Source: Liopterus haemorrhoidalis (Eukaryota; Arthropoda; Insecta; Coleoptera; Dytiscidae). From it: a stretch of DNA of 64,000 nt. Each line of letters begins with the position of its first letter. Position 1 is the stretch's first letter. Below the pieces are notes generated by a model that was not told the DNA's origin, did no database searches, and saw only the letters and a list, made by a program, of their open reading frames with translations. The stretch covers positions 23,938,740-24,002,739 of the forward strand of contig OZ020617.1 of NCBI GenBank assembly GCA_963971575.1, read 5' to 3'. A program made the translations under genes and the position numbers. Below, in pieces: positions 1-10,898 of the stretch.

Positions 1-336
1 ATTTTTTATCAGCCTTTAAAATACAGTATTAAGACAGTCCCATTTTTTTTTTTGTCAGCCAGCGTAGGTATATGTTTTTTTTTTTTTAATTAATCGAAAA
101 TTGATTTATTACATTTCGATTAATCAAATGATCAATTAATCGATTAATTAATTTTTATTGCCATCTCTAGGTACACCTCCCCGATTAATAGTATTAGGAC
201 GAAATATTGTATTGTCACCGGAAATACGCCTCATTGTTTAAAAATCTCGAATCGCACCCACAATTTTATTTTTACAAAAATTCACTGATGACAAAAAATG
301 TTGTGACTGAAAAATAAAAATAGTTTTTTACTTTTT
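1..336. other. Noncoding, A+T-rich, no gene
   Basis: Poly-T runs and short ATTAATCGATT-type palindromes around positions 86-150. I see no coding potential. Confidence 0.6.
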
Positions 337-393
337 AGCCTTATCTGTCAGATAGTTACCTGGAACTTTATCTGAAGGTGGAAAAACCGGGCC
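337..393 (+). mobile_element. Solo right end of a GGCCCGG-type MITE
   Basis: The stretch from CCTTATCTGTCAGATAGTTA to ACCGGGCC followed by TTA matches the right arms of the full MITE copies at 25204-25462 and 40411-40669. No left arm is present, so this is a truncated copy. Confidence 0.7.
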
Positions 394-1124
394 TTAGTAG
401 TTTTATATTTTGCAAACATGTAAATAACAGTATATATGTTACGGTTCATCCAATAAATCCGGTATGTATTAATAGTTACCGGAAATTATTAATACTTAAC
501 TTTAATTACTTGGACCGTACAATATACACCACGAAAGAGAGTATATTTTTCCCTTGGTGTATTGTAGCCCTCGGTTTCACCTTACTAGTTACAATTTTAC
601 ACCGCCATAAAAAAAAATAGGCACTTGGTATATAATATACTATTTAATATCAATAACATTTACAATAGTTAGGCGCAAGGAAGTAATAGTCATGGTAAAG
701 TAATAATTATCTACTTAACCTTAATTATGTATATTCCCATAGTTATTAAAAATATGTTTTGTTTTTGTGACGCTGCTCGCACACAGGGGGGCGGCCACGT
801 GATTGTTTTTCCAAATACAAATGAGGACCTTTTTTGCCATCGCTTGTATTTTAGAAGTGAGGATTTTTTTTTAGATCTTCACTTCTAGTTTAGAAGAGAG
901 AAGCTTTTTAATAATTTAAATAATTTATTCTAGCGCTCTTGATAATCCCGATAACATCATGATCCTCATACGAACTTATTATCTCTTCATTTCCCCGTAT
1001 TCTCCACATTTCATCATCTTATATGTAAAATATTTTCATTCGCGAACGCAAAAGAGAAACTTTGTCCAGAAAAACCCTAAAGAAAATCAAATTCTTTCTT
1101 GTGCTTATAACCCTTCTCTCTATA
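394..1124. other. Noncoding, no gene recognised
   Basis: No conserved protein is visible. A short motif near 820-890 (AAATGAGGACC, then TCTTCACTTCTAG) recurs near 26780-26850 and 34680-34740, so part of it is degraded repeat. Confidence 0.5.
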
Positions 1125-1174
1125 ATGCCGGGTTTACATTGGTAGAGTAACAGAGCTAGTAACTAGCGCAAGTA

Positions 1175-2079
1175 ACGGGTGTTTTTTTTAGAGGTATAGA
1201 ACTTTAAGTTGGCATTACTGTTCAAGATGGCGACCGATTTAACAGCTGTCAAGTGATTTATTCTCAGTTTGGTTTGGCAATTCATCATGAATAGACTCAC
1301 GCCTGAACAACGCTTGCAAATAGTGCAATTTTATTTCGAAAATAATGGTTCTGTGCGGAATACGTATCGCGCACTACGTCCATTTTATCGTCGACAAAAT
1401 CGTCCATCAGAGCAGTTAATTCGATTAACCATGGAACGTTTTCGCACCACGTTTACTCTTATTGATAACTCGCATCCCCAGAGACGCCGTACGGTGCGTA
1501 CAGAAGAAGCTATTGGTACTGTAGAGCGTAGCATTGAGGAAGACGTTACAGTCAATGGTGATCGGTATAGAGCCATGATTACTAACTTTTTCATTCCTGA
1601 ATTGAACAGCCATGATGTCCAGGAGCTGTGGTTCCAACAAGACGGCGCAACATGTCATACAGCTCGTGCCACAATCGATTTATTGAAAGACACGTTTGGT
1701 GACCGCCTAATTTCACGTTTTGGACCTGTGGATTGGCCTCCAAGATCTTGTGATTTAACACCGCTGGACTACTTTCTGTGGGGCTATGTAAAGTCATTGG
1801 TCTATGCGGATAAGCCACAAACGCTTGACCATTTGGAAGACAACATTCGCCGTGTTATTGCCGATATACGGCCACAAATGTTGGAAAAAGTCATCGAAAA
1901 TTGGACGTCCAGATTGGACTACATCCGAGCCAGCCGTGGCGGTCATATGCCAGAAATCATATTTAAAATGTAATGCCACAAGATTATCTTTCGAATAAAA
2001 AAAAAATTCATGTCAATCGAATAATCCATCGTTGTTTTATTGCAATTTAAAGTTCTATACCTCTAAAAAAAACACCCAT
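1175..2079 (+). mobile_element. Nested Tc1/mariner-superfamily element, 905 bp
   Basis: The left end ACGGGTG followed by a T-rich run and TAGAGGTATAGAACTTTAA is mirrored at the right by TTAAAGTTCTATACCTCTA, an A-rich run and CACCCAT. TA is duplicated on both sides (1173-1174 and 2080-2081). The second copy of the host repeat carries the uninterrupted junction GCGCAAGTACTAGGCG near 18785-18800, which proves the insertion boundaries. It encodes a shortened transposase at 1287-1973. Confidence 0.92.
1287..1973 (+). pseudogene. Tc1/mariner-like transposase, internally deleted, ORF open
   Basis: The ORF encodes 228 residues from the first ATG (1287). The N-terminal ~75 residues (MNRLTPEQRLQIVQFYFENN onward) look like the helix-turn-helix DNA-binding start of insect mariner-like transposases. 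The C-terminal half has the DDE-superfamily block WFQQDGATCHTAR (second catalytic Asp) and then CDLTPLDYFLWGYVKS (third acidic residue region). Full-length relatives are about 340 residues. Roughly 110 residues are missing between GTVERSIEED and VTVNGDRYRAM, including the segment with the first catalytic Asp. The deletion is in frame, so the ORF stays open but should lack catalysis. It could bind TIRs, but that is inference. Confidence 0.8.
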
Positions 2080-2376
2080 TACTAGGCGCTTTACTCTACT
2101 ATCTTATTTTCAGGATAGTAGGTGTTCATACACAATTGACATACTTATCTTATTTTCTGGATAGTAAGTGTCAAAACACATTTGACATCTTCACTGTGAT
2201 TTTGTTGTGAAATTATCTTTTTGCAAAAAATAGTTTATGAATATGAATATACATCGTCGCCGACTTAAAAAAATGGTATTTTGTATTACATCATTTCAAA
2301 TTATATTACTCTAAAAATTATGTAAAACTAGTTAAAACGCCTTTAGCTAAGCTACGGCTATAATATTAAGAATAGA

Positions 2377-2655
2377 TTGATAACAATTATGTACGTGTCA
2401 AATATAAATATTACTTACGTTTATAAAACTCTTATAGACGGTGTTACAGCAATAGCACAATACAAAAAAGAAAAAATAGTGAAAAAAATAAGTGAAAACT
2501 TTGGCACACCAAAAATGTTTGATTGGAGATGCGAACACTTCAAACGAAATATTTGCAATGACCGAAAAATTACACAATTCGTAAAATGTCCCATATTTCT
2601 ATGTGTTCTCGGAATTTTGGTTAACCCTACCTCCAAGCTCTTGTTCCAAAATTAA
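2377..2655 (+). other. Short ORF inside family H, copy 1 (92 aa, unrecognised)
   Basis: It starts MITIMYVSNINITYVYKTLI and has a Lys/Glu-rich centre around residues 30-43. The first ~62 residues are also readable in copy 2 (19096-19284) with few changes, but copy 2 stops earlier. I recognise no domain. Conservation may simply reflect the age of the repeat, so coding status is doubtful. Confidence 0.25.
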
Positions 2656-3315
2656 AAAAAGTTTAAAATGTATTTTTGGCAAAGATTAAAGCATTATACC
2701 TATTTATGGTTTAATCCCTTTTGAATATGACCATAAAATTTTACAACAAATTTCCTGTCTATATTGTGTTTTGCATAAAATTATTAACAAATGTGAAGAA
2801 TGAATTTACACACAGGTTTTCAATTATTAAGGTTTTTTAGGGTTTTGTAAGTATAATCACCGAAAAACCCTTATAAGAAAAGTAAATGTATATTAAATAA
2901 ATGTTTTTAATAAAAATAAAATCATAAAAAAAAATCGCATTTTAAAAGAGTTTGAAAAGGTTGAAATACCATATATCACAAGGTATTGTTAAATTGAAAA
3001 GAAATCATCAAATGATACATCAATGTTACAAAATTTATGTAAACAAATAATAACTTATTTGATATGTGTTGTTTTCTATTTGTTATGACAGGTTACCACT
3101 TGGCGCCAATTTCATATGTATCAATTTTGTGTACTAGTGGCAAAGATAGTAGCTAGTAAATTCGTCGACGAGCTAGCTGCTATCCTAGCCCAACTACTGG
3201 CAGCTAGTACCCTACTAGCCACAATGTCAACTGTTTACACAGGGATAGTGACTAGTTGCTAGTTACTTGCGCTAGTTACTAGCTCTTTTACTCTATCAAT
3301 GTAAACCCGGCATTA

Positions 3316-3948
3316 AGATGAGCTACTAAAGAAGGGAAGGACAAGCAGAGCCGCCACGTGCTGTCGCTCAGGGTGTCCAACGTACAAGGGCACTGTACAA
3401 AGGGAACGCATTTGAGGTCAATTCTAGTAAAAACTAACTAGTAGAGAGCAGTTTTATAGAAGCTTGCACAAGGGCGGCATTTGGGTTAATTCTGGTAGAG
3501 GGTAGTCTTATGAATGTTGGCATACGAGCGGCTGACTTCCTCGCGGTGTCCCTGAGGATAAGCAAGCAAAGCGAAATGTGAAAATATGAAATATTGTAAT
3601 ATTTTCTTCATTGCTTTAAAAGTAACGAAAGCCGAAACACGCAAGCATTTTGTTATTATTAAAAATAGTGATAATGTTTTTCAACGTTCAATTATTTCGA
3701 ATGAAATATCATATAATGAAAAATTACGCAATTTTATGTGTGGGTTGTTTTGAAACTATAAAATACTTCCAGCATTAATTATTATACAAATATTTGACGC
3801 ATAGCAAACTGCGTAACCTAGGTTAACAACATGTTGAACGGGCATTAGCTCCAAGTCAAGGATACACTTAAATTTCAAGTGTTAAATTTCCATAAATTTT
3901 ATACCTGTTTCTTCCTACTTATATTAATAAAACAATTCTTTGTTTCAG
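3316..3948 (+). other. Intron or 5' flank before ACBD5 exon, no gene
   Basis: A+T-rich with a moderately GC-rich patch near 3340-3540. It ends in the polypyrimidine tract and AG of the splice acceptor at 3947-3948. I looked for the missing first acyl-CoA-binding-domain exon here and did not find it. Confidence 0.55.
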
Positions 3949-4141
3949 GATCCTACCAACCAAGTAATGAACTGCTGCTGCGATTTTATGCATATTTTAA
4001 GCAAGCAACGCTTGGTCCATGCCAGGGACCAAAACCAGCATTTTGGGATGTCGTTGGCAAGGCTAAATACTACGCCTGGCAAAAACTTGGAGATATGAGC
4101 AAACATGAAGCTATGAAAAACTATGTAGCTGAACTACACAG
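3949..4141 (+). CDS. ACBD5: ACBD5 acyl-CoA-binding domain exon
   Basis: This exon encodes about 64 residues beginning GSYQPSNELLLRFYAYFKQA. It carries the family signature: the Y-x-x-x-K-Q-A-T ligand-binding helix, the GPC-x-x-P-x-P-x-F-W-D loop, the GKAKYYAW segment with the CoA-contacting Lys and Trp, and LGDMSKHEAMKNYV with the conserved Tyr. ACBD5 proteins bind long-chain and very-long-chain acyl-CoAs at the peroxisome surface. The acceptor is TTTCAG|GA and the donor ACAG|GTAATT. It begins with two bases completing a Gly codon and ends with AG of an Arg codon, which matches the exon at 30590. The N-terminal helix of the domain (about 20-30 residues) is missing, so an upstream exon must exist outside the identified region. 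Confidence 0.93.
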
Positions 4142-5527
4142 GTAATTACATAAATAATGTACAACTGAAGACAGTTTTAAGTTTTTAAGCCAGTTTTATT
4201 TTAACCTTTACGTCATACTTGGAGTAATTTTCCACAAAACGTACGATGAAAATTTTAAAAACCATTACTAAATAATATAGTCTTCAAATATATGCACTAC
4301 AGTACGTACGAGGTTTGATAAAAAATTCGCGGACCTATGTCATATGTAGTTGCCAGTCAAGGATGCCAGATATCTTGGTAGACAAACCGGGACAGATAAA
4401 TAAAATTACACATTTATGAAAAGTCGCTGAAACAAAACGCTGACCTGTTGCTCCTTTTATTTTTAATTTTCCACATGATTTGGGGCCATTCTGAAAATTA
4501 GATTTTCAGAATGGAAGATGGTGCCGCAAGTGGCTATTTGGCCCGCTGCCATCTTTTAAAAATTCGTATGGAATTATTGTAGTCCGGGAGGCAGCGTTGC
4601 AAGTGACCTGGTCATTTCATCCCGATTGATATCTATTGGAAATTATTCCTTTCGAGTAGTAAGTTGATGATCTAAGCGTCAGCTGCGTTGGAAGTGGTGG
4701 GGCTGGTCGTGAGAAAATTTACATCTTGTAAAAAAAAAAAAAATCTAAGTCATTTCAAGCCACCTGAAAATTTGCAAAGTTTATGTTTAAGTGATAATAA
4801 TAATAATAAAAAAAATCAGCTGCGTGCCTAGTGGGGGATTATACGTCAGTCGCTTGTATAAACCTGTCATAAAAAAGAAAAATGATGTAAAGTCATTTCA
4901 AATTCAATGAATCTTATACATCGAACTTATTATATAATTAGAATAATAAAAACAACAATCACATGTTTGCACAATGGGGGTAAAACAGCTGAGGGATTAT
5001 AATTGCTAAGCAGGCATTTAGCCTAAGCATTTTATAATGTAATCAGTGATGTAACTGACGATCTTTACCCCGTTATGCCGGCAGCTGACGAACATTTTTA
5101 TTTAATATAATATGTAAACTATTAATTATAAAAATTGCAAGTCGCCTAATATCAATTCAAATTAATGTTTAAAACGAGGAACTCTATTTTTTTTAAATAT
5201 ATATAATTTAATTATTTTGATCTATCTAATTTTTTAATTGAATACAGGGATATCTGGTAAATAATAATGAATCATTTAAAAGAAAAATATATTTTATATT
5301 TATTGACCAAATATATTTTCAATAATTACTTCAATAAGTATTCTTCTTCTTCAGTGGAATCTACCCTTCAAATTCCCCAAGGATACGAATTTGACCTACG
5401 TAAAAATATTATAGAAAAATATATTTTTAAAATTGTTTACATTTCAGCTTTGGTGTATATTAATATTACGCCACATTAAAATTTACATCATCTAAAATAC
5501 AGATGATACGGTGTCACGATATAATAT

Positions 5528-6150
5528 AAAAAAATTGATGTGAAGTGTGAATATTCACACATTTCAGGGTTTCGCAGGTATATAATAAGTGAAGGCGGTA
5601 TGCTGAGTGTGTAGAACAAATTTTACTTTGTAGTAATCAGGGCAAAATGAACGATATTTTTAAAATAATTTATCGTCTGTTACTCATATAATAAGACTGG
5701 TTATTAAATTTACGCTCTTAAAAATTAAATGCAACATTTGTCAAAATATAATTAGAATTTTGACAAAATAATTTCAACATAATAAAAATGCAAAAAAAAA
5801 AACAGAAAAAATAAAATTCACTCCATACTCGAACTCGAAACCCTTCGTTTCCAGCGTATTTTAGCTTACGAGACCAGTGCTCTAACCCATTACGCTATCG
5901 CATGCCTTGCATGTGAGTGTCTTACATTGGTATAACTTTTGTACTTTGTGAACCAAAAACCACAAAAAATGTGTTATTTTCCGAAAACATAATCTGATCA
6001 AAAATTCCTGTTGTACTATTTCGGTTAACACCAATATACATTACTTAGAATTTTTTTAGATTTTTAGTTTAAACCATCTGGGCTACAGGGTGTGGGAAAA
6101 TCGCATCAAAATAATTTATTTTTCAAAAATAAAAATTTGATCGTTAAAAA
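5528..6150 (-). repeat. Dispersed repeat T, copy B (inverted)
   Basis: The reverse complement of this stretch matches 15800-16390 almost throughout, including the terminal TGTGAATATTCACACTTCAC palindrome and the tRNA-like module. It lacks the 5' part with the GTCT microsatellite that copies A and C carry. Confidence 0.75.
5826..5908 (-). repeat. tRNA-Thr-like module in repeat T, copy B
   Basis: On the minus strand it reads TAGCGTAATGGGTTAGAGCA (A-box-like D-arm), then CTGGTCTCGTAAGC (anticodon-loop-like, CGT), then GGGTTTCGAGTTCGAG (B-box-like T-arm). The anticodon stem and acceptor pairing are broken, so it is tRNA-derived rather than a working tRNA gene. Confidence 0.55.
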
Positions 6151-6206
6151 TAAGCGGGATGAAATAACCATAAAAAATGCAACGCTGCCTCCCGGACTAT
6201 AGCACA

Positions 6207-7259
6207 GTGCTGCATTAAAGAATTCTTTCAACAGTATCACTTGAAAGTTTATTTATTTTCTTCTAGTGGTTTATCAGTGTTAACCAGTGATAAACTAGGA
6301 CATTAGAGCGTCCCGAAAGGTCTAATTGGAACACCGCGACTTGGGGCTCAAAACCGGGACAATTCAGATTAATCGGGACAGTAGCAATCCGAGTCATACT
6401 ACTTTATTAATAATAAATTATTTTTCATTTAAATTACCACTTTCGAAATAGTGCCCTTCTGCGGCTAAAAATCGCCAGCGTAATTTCCACCATTGAAAAA
6501 ACTTTTTATATGCACTTTATGGAATCACTTATGGATCTATTTCCGTGTGGGATTTATTCAGCTAGACCAGGGGTTATCAGCATATGACTCCTGAACCGGC
6601 TCCTTGGTTACCCAAATATGACTCTTGTGAATTTTTGGGTGTGTGTTTGTGCTGAAATTAAAAAATTCAAGTGATGGCGGGGAAAAAGACTGGAAATAGA
6701 AGTGATGACCGAGGGGGATATCATAAGTTCAAGTGAGGATAGGGTGGGTAGAAATTCAGAATATTTAGAGGCCGCGTTGTACACGACATAGTTACTGGCC
6801 GGCAAGTTAACATGTGTTTTTTTTTTACTAGCCCTTTTAGAGCCAAATTAAAGGCTCTTCTAATAAAAAATAATGTCGATTTTACGACTTTTTTGCTCTA
6901 CTTAAACCCTGTCTTGCCGACCATTGAGCTAGACTTTTTACTAAGAAAGTTGTCAAAAAAATAGATGCAGTTAAACGGTTTGCACGACTCAACCTATGCT
7001 TGTAGAAAATTCCACTTTTTGAAGTAACTACGGTGGCGTATTTGAAGTTTTACAGAATGAATGACGTAGGATCTTGTTTAGTAGTAAGGAATAATGGCGT
7101 ATGATTATGAAGGTATTGCAGCAGATGATGTTTCTAGTAGTACAGCGGTAACAGAACGATTATCATGCAACATTTCTGTTAGAAAGTATACCCCAAAATT
7201 CAGCAGAACTATTGATGGATTCTGGAATGTTTATTACCATATTCTGTGAAAGATTCAGT
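6207..7259. other. Noncoding, no gene recognised
   Basis: No conserved ORF. The short open frames here are A+T-rich with no recognisable domain. Confidence 0.5.
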
Positions 7260-7261
7260 TA

Positions 7262-7867
7262 TACCCTTTTCACACTAGATCTTTAAGATCGGATGTTAAA
7301 GTGAATGTATCTTTAAACGCTAATCTGAAACCGTACGGCCTCGTCTAAACACAACCGATGTTTAAGACAGAGATCTGCGTCTTAAACTTCTTGCGCATTG
7401 CCAACTTAATTTCTGTTAGAAAAAAATACTCCTTGAATTTGTGCTGTCAACATTTTATCTTATCATAAACAAGAATACTGTATTATATCGACGTTATAAG
7501 AAGTTTATACTTATTGTTATAATAAAATTATTTATTTTATTAATGTGTTTAATAAAATACAGAGCTACAATAATTGAGATAAAATGTATCTATCGACTTA
7601 CATGTTAATACAGGTGTAATATATTCTTTATTGTAGTGCCTTTATTGTAGAATGAAATGAAATATCCTTAATTGTTAATAATAATTCAAAATGTGCGTCT
7701 GCGCAGACAGTTCAAAACTGGTAATTTCATGACGGTAACTTAAGGACAAAATTACTGTAGCTGATGACAGCAACAGAGATTTAAACATCAAGTGTGAAAG
7801 CATACCGATCTTAAACATCGGTGAACTTTAAGTTCACTCGTCTTAAAGATCTAGTGTGAAAAGGGTA
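7262..7867. mobile_element. MITE, 606 bp, TA target site
   Basis: Left end TACCCTTTTCACACTAGATC followed by TTTAAGA; the right end is its near-perfect complement ending in GGGTA. TA lies on both sides (7260-7261, 7868-7869). A second, inner layer of related short inverted words (CTTAAAC, GTTTAAG) is present. No coding capacity, so it is non-autonomous. Confidence 0.75.
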
Positions 7868-7869
7868 TA

Positions 7870-9248
7870 AAGGGGGTAATGTACAGTGGCGACTGGTGCA
7901 GGGAAGACAACGGGGCAATTCCCTTCCCATTATTTACTTTTGAAAAAGAAGAAAATCTTTAATAAAAAATAATAATAGTAATGTATTATTTTCATTTTAC
8001 CCATTTTAGATGAATATTTAGTTATATTGAAATGTTTATAACTTAAATTCGCATCGCGCCGCGTTTCACTTCCTAAAACAAATGTTTTTAGAATGGACAT
8101 ACGCCAGGCAGTGCAAAAAATCAAATGCTCAATATCTTTTTCCGGGGTACAAGCGCGGGTGAAGGACGAGCAATAGAATGTAACCTATAGCGGCCATTAA
8201 AAGGGGTCAAAAAATATTTTGTCCGTAGTTTTAACCCTTAGTAGTGAGTTAGTGAGTTAATTCTGTATGATACACGTCACGGGAGTGAGTTAATTTTTAG
8301 GTTTTTATCCTTACATACAATACGGACATGTGACCATAACTCCTCCTAGACGGATAATCCGATTTTGACGATTTAGGCCTCAATGGATAGGGAATGTTCT
8401 CTAGATTTGCAATAAGGTTCAATTTTTTCTCAACCGGCGGGGCGCGACCCTAAATTCAGTGTTTCTCAACATTTTACAAAAAGAAAGTTTCTCAAGAAAA
8501 TATTTTTATAAATTTATTAGTGCTAGATTAGTGGTTACAGGTTAGATTAGAGTAATTACAAAAAGAAATGCAATATAAGTATGTTAATAAGCATAAGCAT
8601 AAGTAAATCTTATGATATAAACTTGAAATTTAAAAAAAATCTGTTAGTTCAACAGTTTCTGCCTTGCTCTGTATGCCTTTTTTTCTCACAAAAAAACGAA
8701 TATTTTGTCATAACATGTAAAAATTATTGACAAATATATTTGTGTTATCTATAAATCGTAATTTAATCGAAATTACATTACATGGCACAGAAAAATTTGA
8801 ATAAATCCATGGGGACGCACATACGCGGCGATACTCTATATGGGACGATCGTGTGCCGCCGCACATATGCGGCCATACCACTCAAAGGGTTAATTATCAG
8901 TCGGAGTGCTTTATTTTGACATTTGTTTGTAGTTCTATGTTATTAGAAGGTTATATATATTCGATGTTTTAATAATTACATTATTAAAATAGTGTTTTAT
9001 TTGTATATTTGATAATAATTTACTCGCTACAGTTTCTTAAGTTTATGTGATTGTGTTTTATGTAGGTGGCGAATTTTGGAAAGAAAAAAATAATAATAAA
9101 TAAATAAATTATAAAAATGAATGAGAATGAAAATAGCACGACTTCAATCTTGAACTGGTTTCCAAAAATAATTGAACCTATGATATAAAAATTAGACTTA
9201 AAACTTTAGGATTAAAACATGATAAACTTGCATTTGTTTCGGCTATAT
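7870..9248. other. Noncoding, no gene recognised
   Basis: A+T-rich. The only GC-richer patch (8790-8880) has repeated CGCACATA-type words but no readable protein. Confidence 0.5.
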
Positions 9249-9678
9249 AATTTAGACCAAATATAGTCGGATCAATTTGCTTTTTTTTTTTTTATTTATT
9301 TATTATTTTATTTCATTCAACAATTAATATCGTTAGGATTGGTAACTATCATTGTATATTTGTAGATATTTTTCATATATGATAAATAGTGTTTCGGTTT
9401 TGGGGCATAATATGTACTAAATAGTAATTAATTTTTGCAAGCAAGAGTTTATTTTAAAGCTAAAGGTGTAATCTAGTGTGTTCTTGAGTAGAAATTTGTA
9501 GTTATTATTTATTTACTGTGTAATAGTGATGGGAAGTTAGATAAAGTTTAGGTTATTGTAAAACATAATTAAAAATCAAACTAAATTTTCACATACCGAC
9601 ATACCGAAGTCTGTGTTTATCTTAAAATAAAAAAAAATAAAAACAATCAAATTGATTGGACTATATTTGGTCTAAATT
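9249..9678. mobile_element. MITE, ~430 bp
   Basis: AATTTAGACCAAATATAGTC at the left is mirrored at 9655-9678 by GACTATATTTGGTCTAAATT, and ATCAATTTG extends the pairing inward. The interior is A+T-rich and noncoding. Target duplication not resolved. Confidence 0.65.
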
Positions 9679-10060
9679 CTAGGACTGAAATAAATGCTTG
9701 TTTGTTGCGCGATACGTAGCTACATTACCCTCTTAACAAGTGGATAACACTACCCTCCTATAGCCACTCCATAATCCGTAATACGTCCTTCTGATCGCCT
9801 GATTTCACTTGTTTCTCAAAACCATTACGAGACCAATGTTGAATGCACTAAATTGAGATATGCCCTGACGCATATTACAACTTAACTTCAGGTGGAGGAT
9901 CAGTATAACTGCGGTAGTCTCCAGTAGAATAACTATCAACATAAAGATTAGATTATAAATATTGGCATTCACCAGATATCTAGGAAATTTTGAAGTTGTG
10001 GAAATTTAAACATCACGGCACACCAAAGACCATCTCGTAGCACGCCAAGGAGCTATGGAA

Positions 10061-10898
10061 CTATAGGGGAAAAATTTTAAGATCGTAGCGCCACGCGGAT
10101 TTTTTTGAAACCATTCTAAATCAGAGATACCACTTGACATTTACTAGTAAATAATAGTGAAAAGTATATCAAAAAAGGACAAAAAATAAATAATTGTTTG
10201 GGATTTTCTGATTTTGTGAAGTGACATTACTTTAAAATTTTTACATTAAACATCTAAAATACTACATTTTGTGATCTGCTTTTAAGTTATGGCGGTTTTC
10301 CATTGTCGATTATTTTAACTATATTGGGGGAAATAATAATTCCCGTGTTGTTTGCCAAGGGGTAGAAATCTACAATGCTGGGCATATAATATTGTGTGGA
10401 GTCACTGAAAAAAACAGAGAGTTCATAAAGATTTATGCATTATGCCTACAGACTTGTGCATTACAAACCCACACACAATAACAGGAATTTTCAAGATATG
10501 CGATAATAAATACAAAATTGAAAATATTTTTTGTAGTCACTATCATTAAAATGTAATGAGCAAACTTTGATATAAGGGCTCACTTTTTTTCCAATTTTTA
10601 AATTGTTTATCTAAACATCGCGTCGATTCCTAACCTCTTGCTTTCCCAATTTTGTTTCGAACCGTACGGTGTCTGATATTAGTGGAAACAAATGAAACGA
10701 TATTTCCGGGTTTCTTCTTTTCAATGAATTGCACAAAGGCACACAACAATATGTATTATACATTTTTCAATAATTATAATAAAACTTTAAAAACAAACTT
10801 CATACAAAACCAATACACAAAACGAAATGTTATCTGATGTACACAAGTTCATGAAACGCTCACCAGGTGGTAGGGTGCTTAGCTGCAAATCCCTATAG
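10061..10898. repeat. 838-bp dispersed repeat R, copy 1
   Basis: Nearly identical over its length, in direct orientation, to 54637-55457. Both copies begin CTATAGGGGAAAAATTTTAA and end AAATCCCTATAG, so the ends are short inverted repeats (CTATAGGG). No transposase; the short ORFs are not conserved between copies. Superfamily unknown. Confidence 0.8.

Larger units (their letters stand above)
1125..3313. mobile_element. TIR element, family H, copy 1 (occupied)
   Basis: The ends are near-perfect inverted repeats: ATGCCGGGTTTACATTGGTA on the left and its complement on the right, with conservation continuing about 45 bp inward. TA flanks both sides (1123-1124 and 3314-3315), as for a Tc1/mariner-type target duplication. 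The interior matches copy 2 at 18743-20014, but here it is split by a nested element at 1175-2079. Without that insert the length is about 1.28 kb, like copy 2. No intact transposase of its own is seen, so it is probably non-autonomous. Confidence 0.85.
4579..6205. repeat. Region bounded by inverted repeats, ~1.6 kb
   Basis: TAGTCCGGGAGGCAGCGTTG near 4579 is mirrored near 6184-6205 by CAACGCTGCCTCCCGGACTA. It contains the inverted copy of the tRNA-like dispersed repeat at 5528-6150. The outer sequence has GGGACA motifs (4390, 6355) that recur near 52310 and 53030-53100. It may be a composite transposon; target duplication was not resolved. Confidence 0.5.

Noticed and set aside
378..620. 80-codon plus-strand open frame
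   Set aside because: It starts in the MITE end at 337-393, has no domain and no splice context.
1..3948. First coding exon of ACBD5
   Set aside because: I looked for the N-terminal acyl-CoA-binding helix with a donor of suitable phase and found none; probably left of the window.
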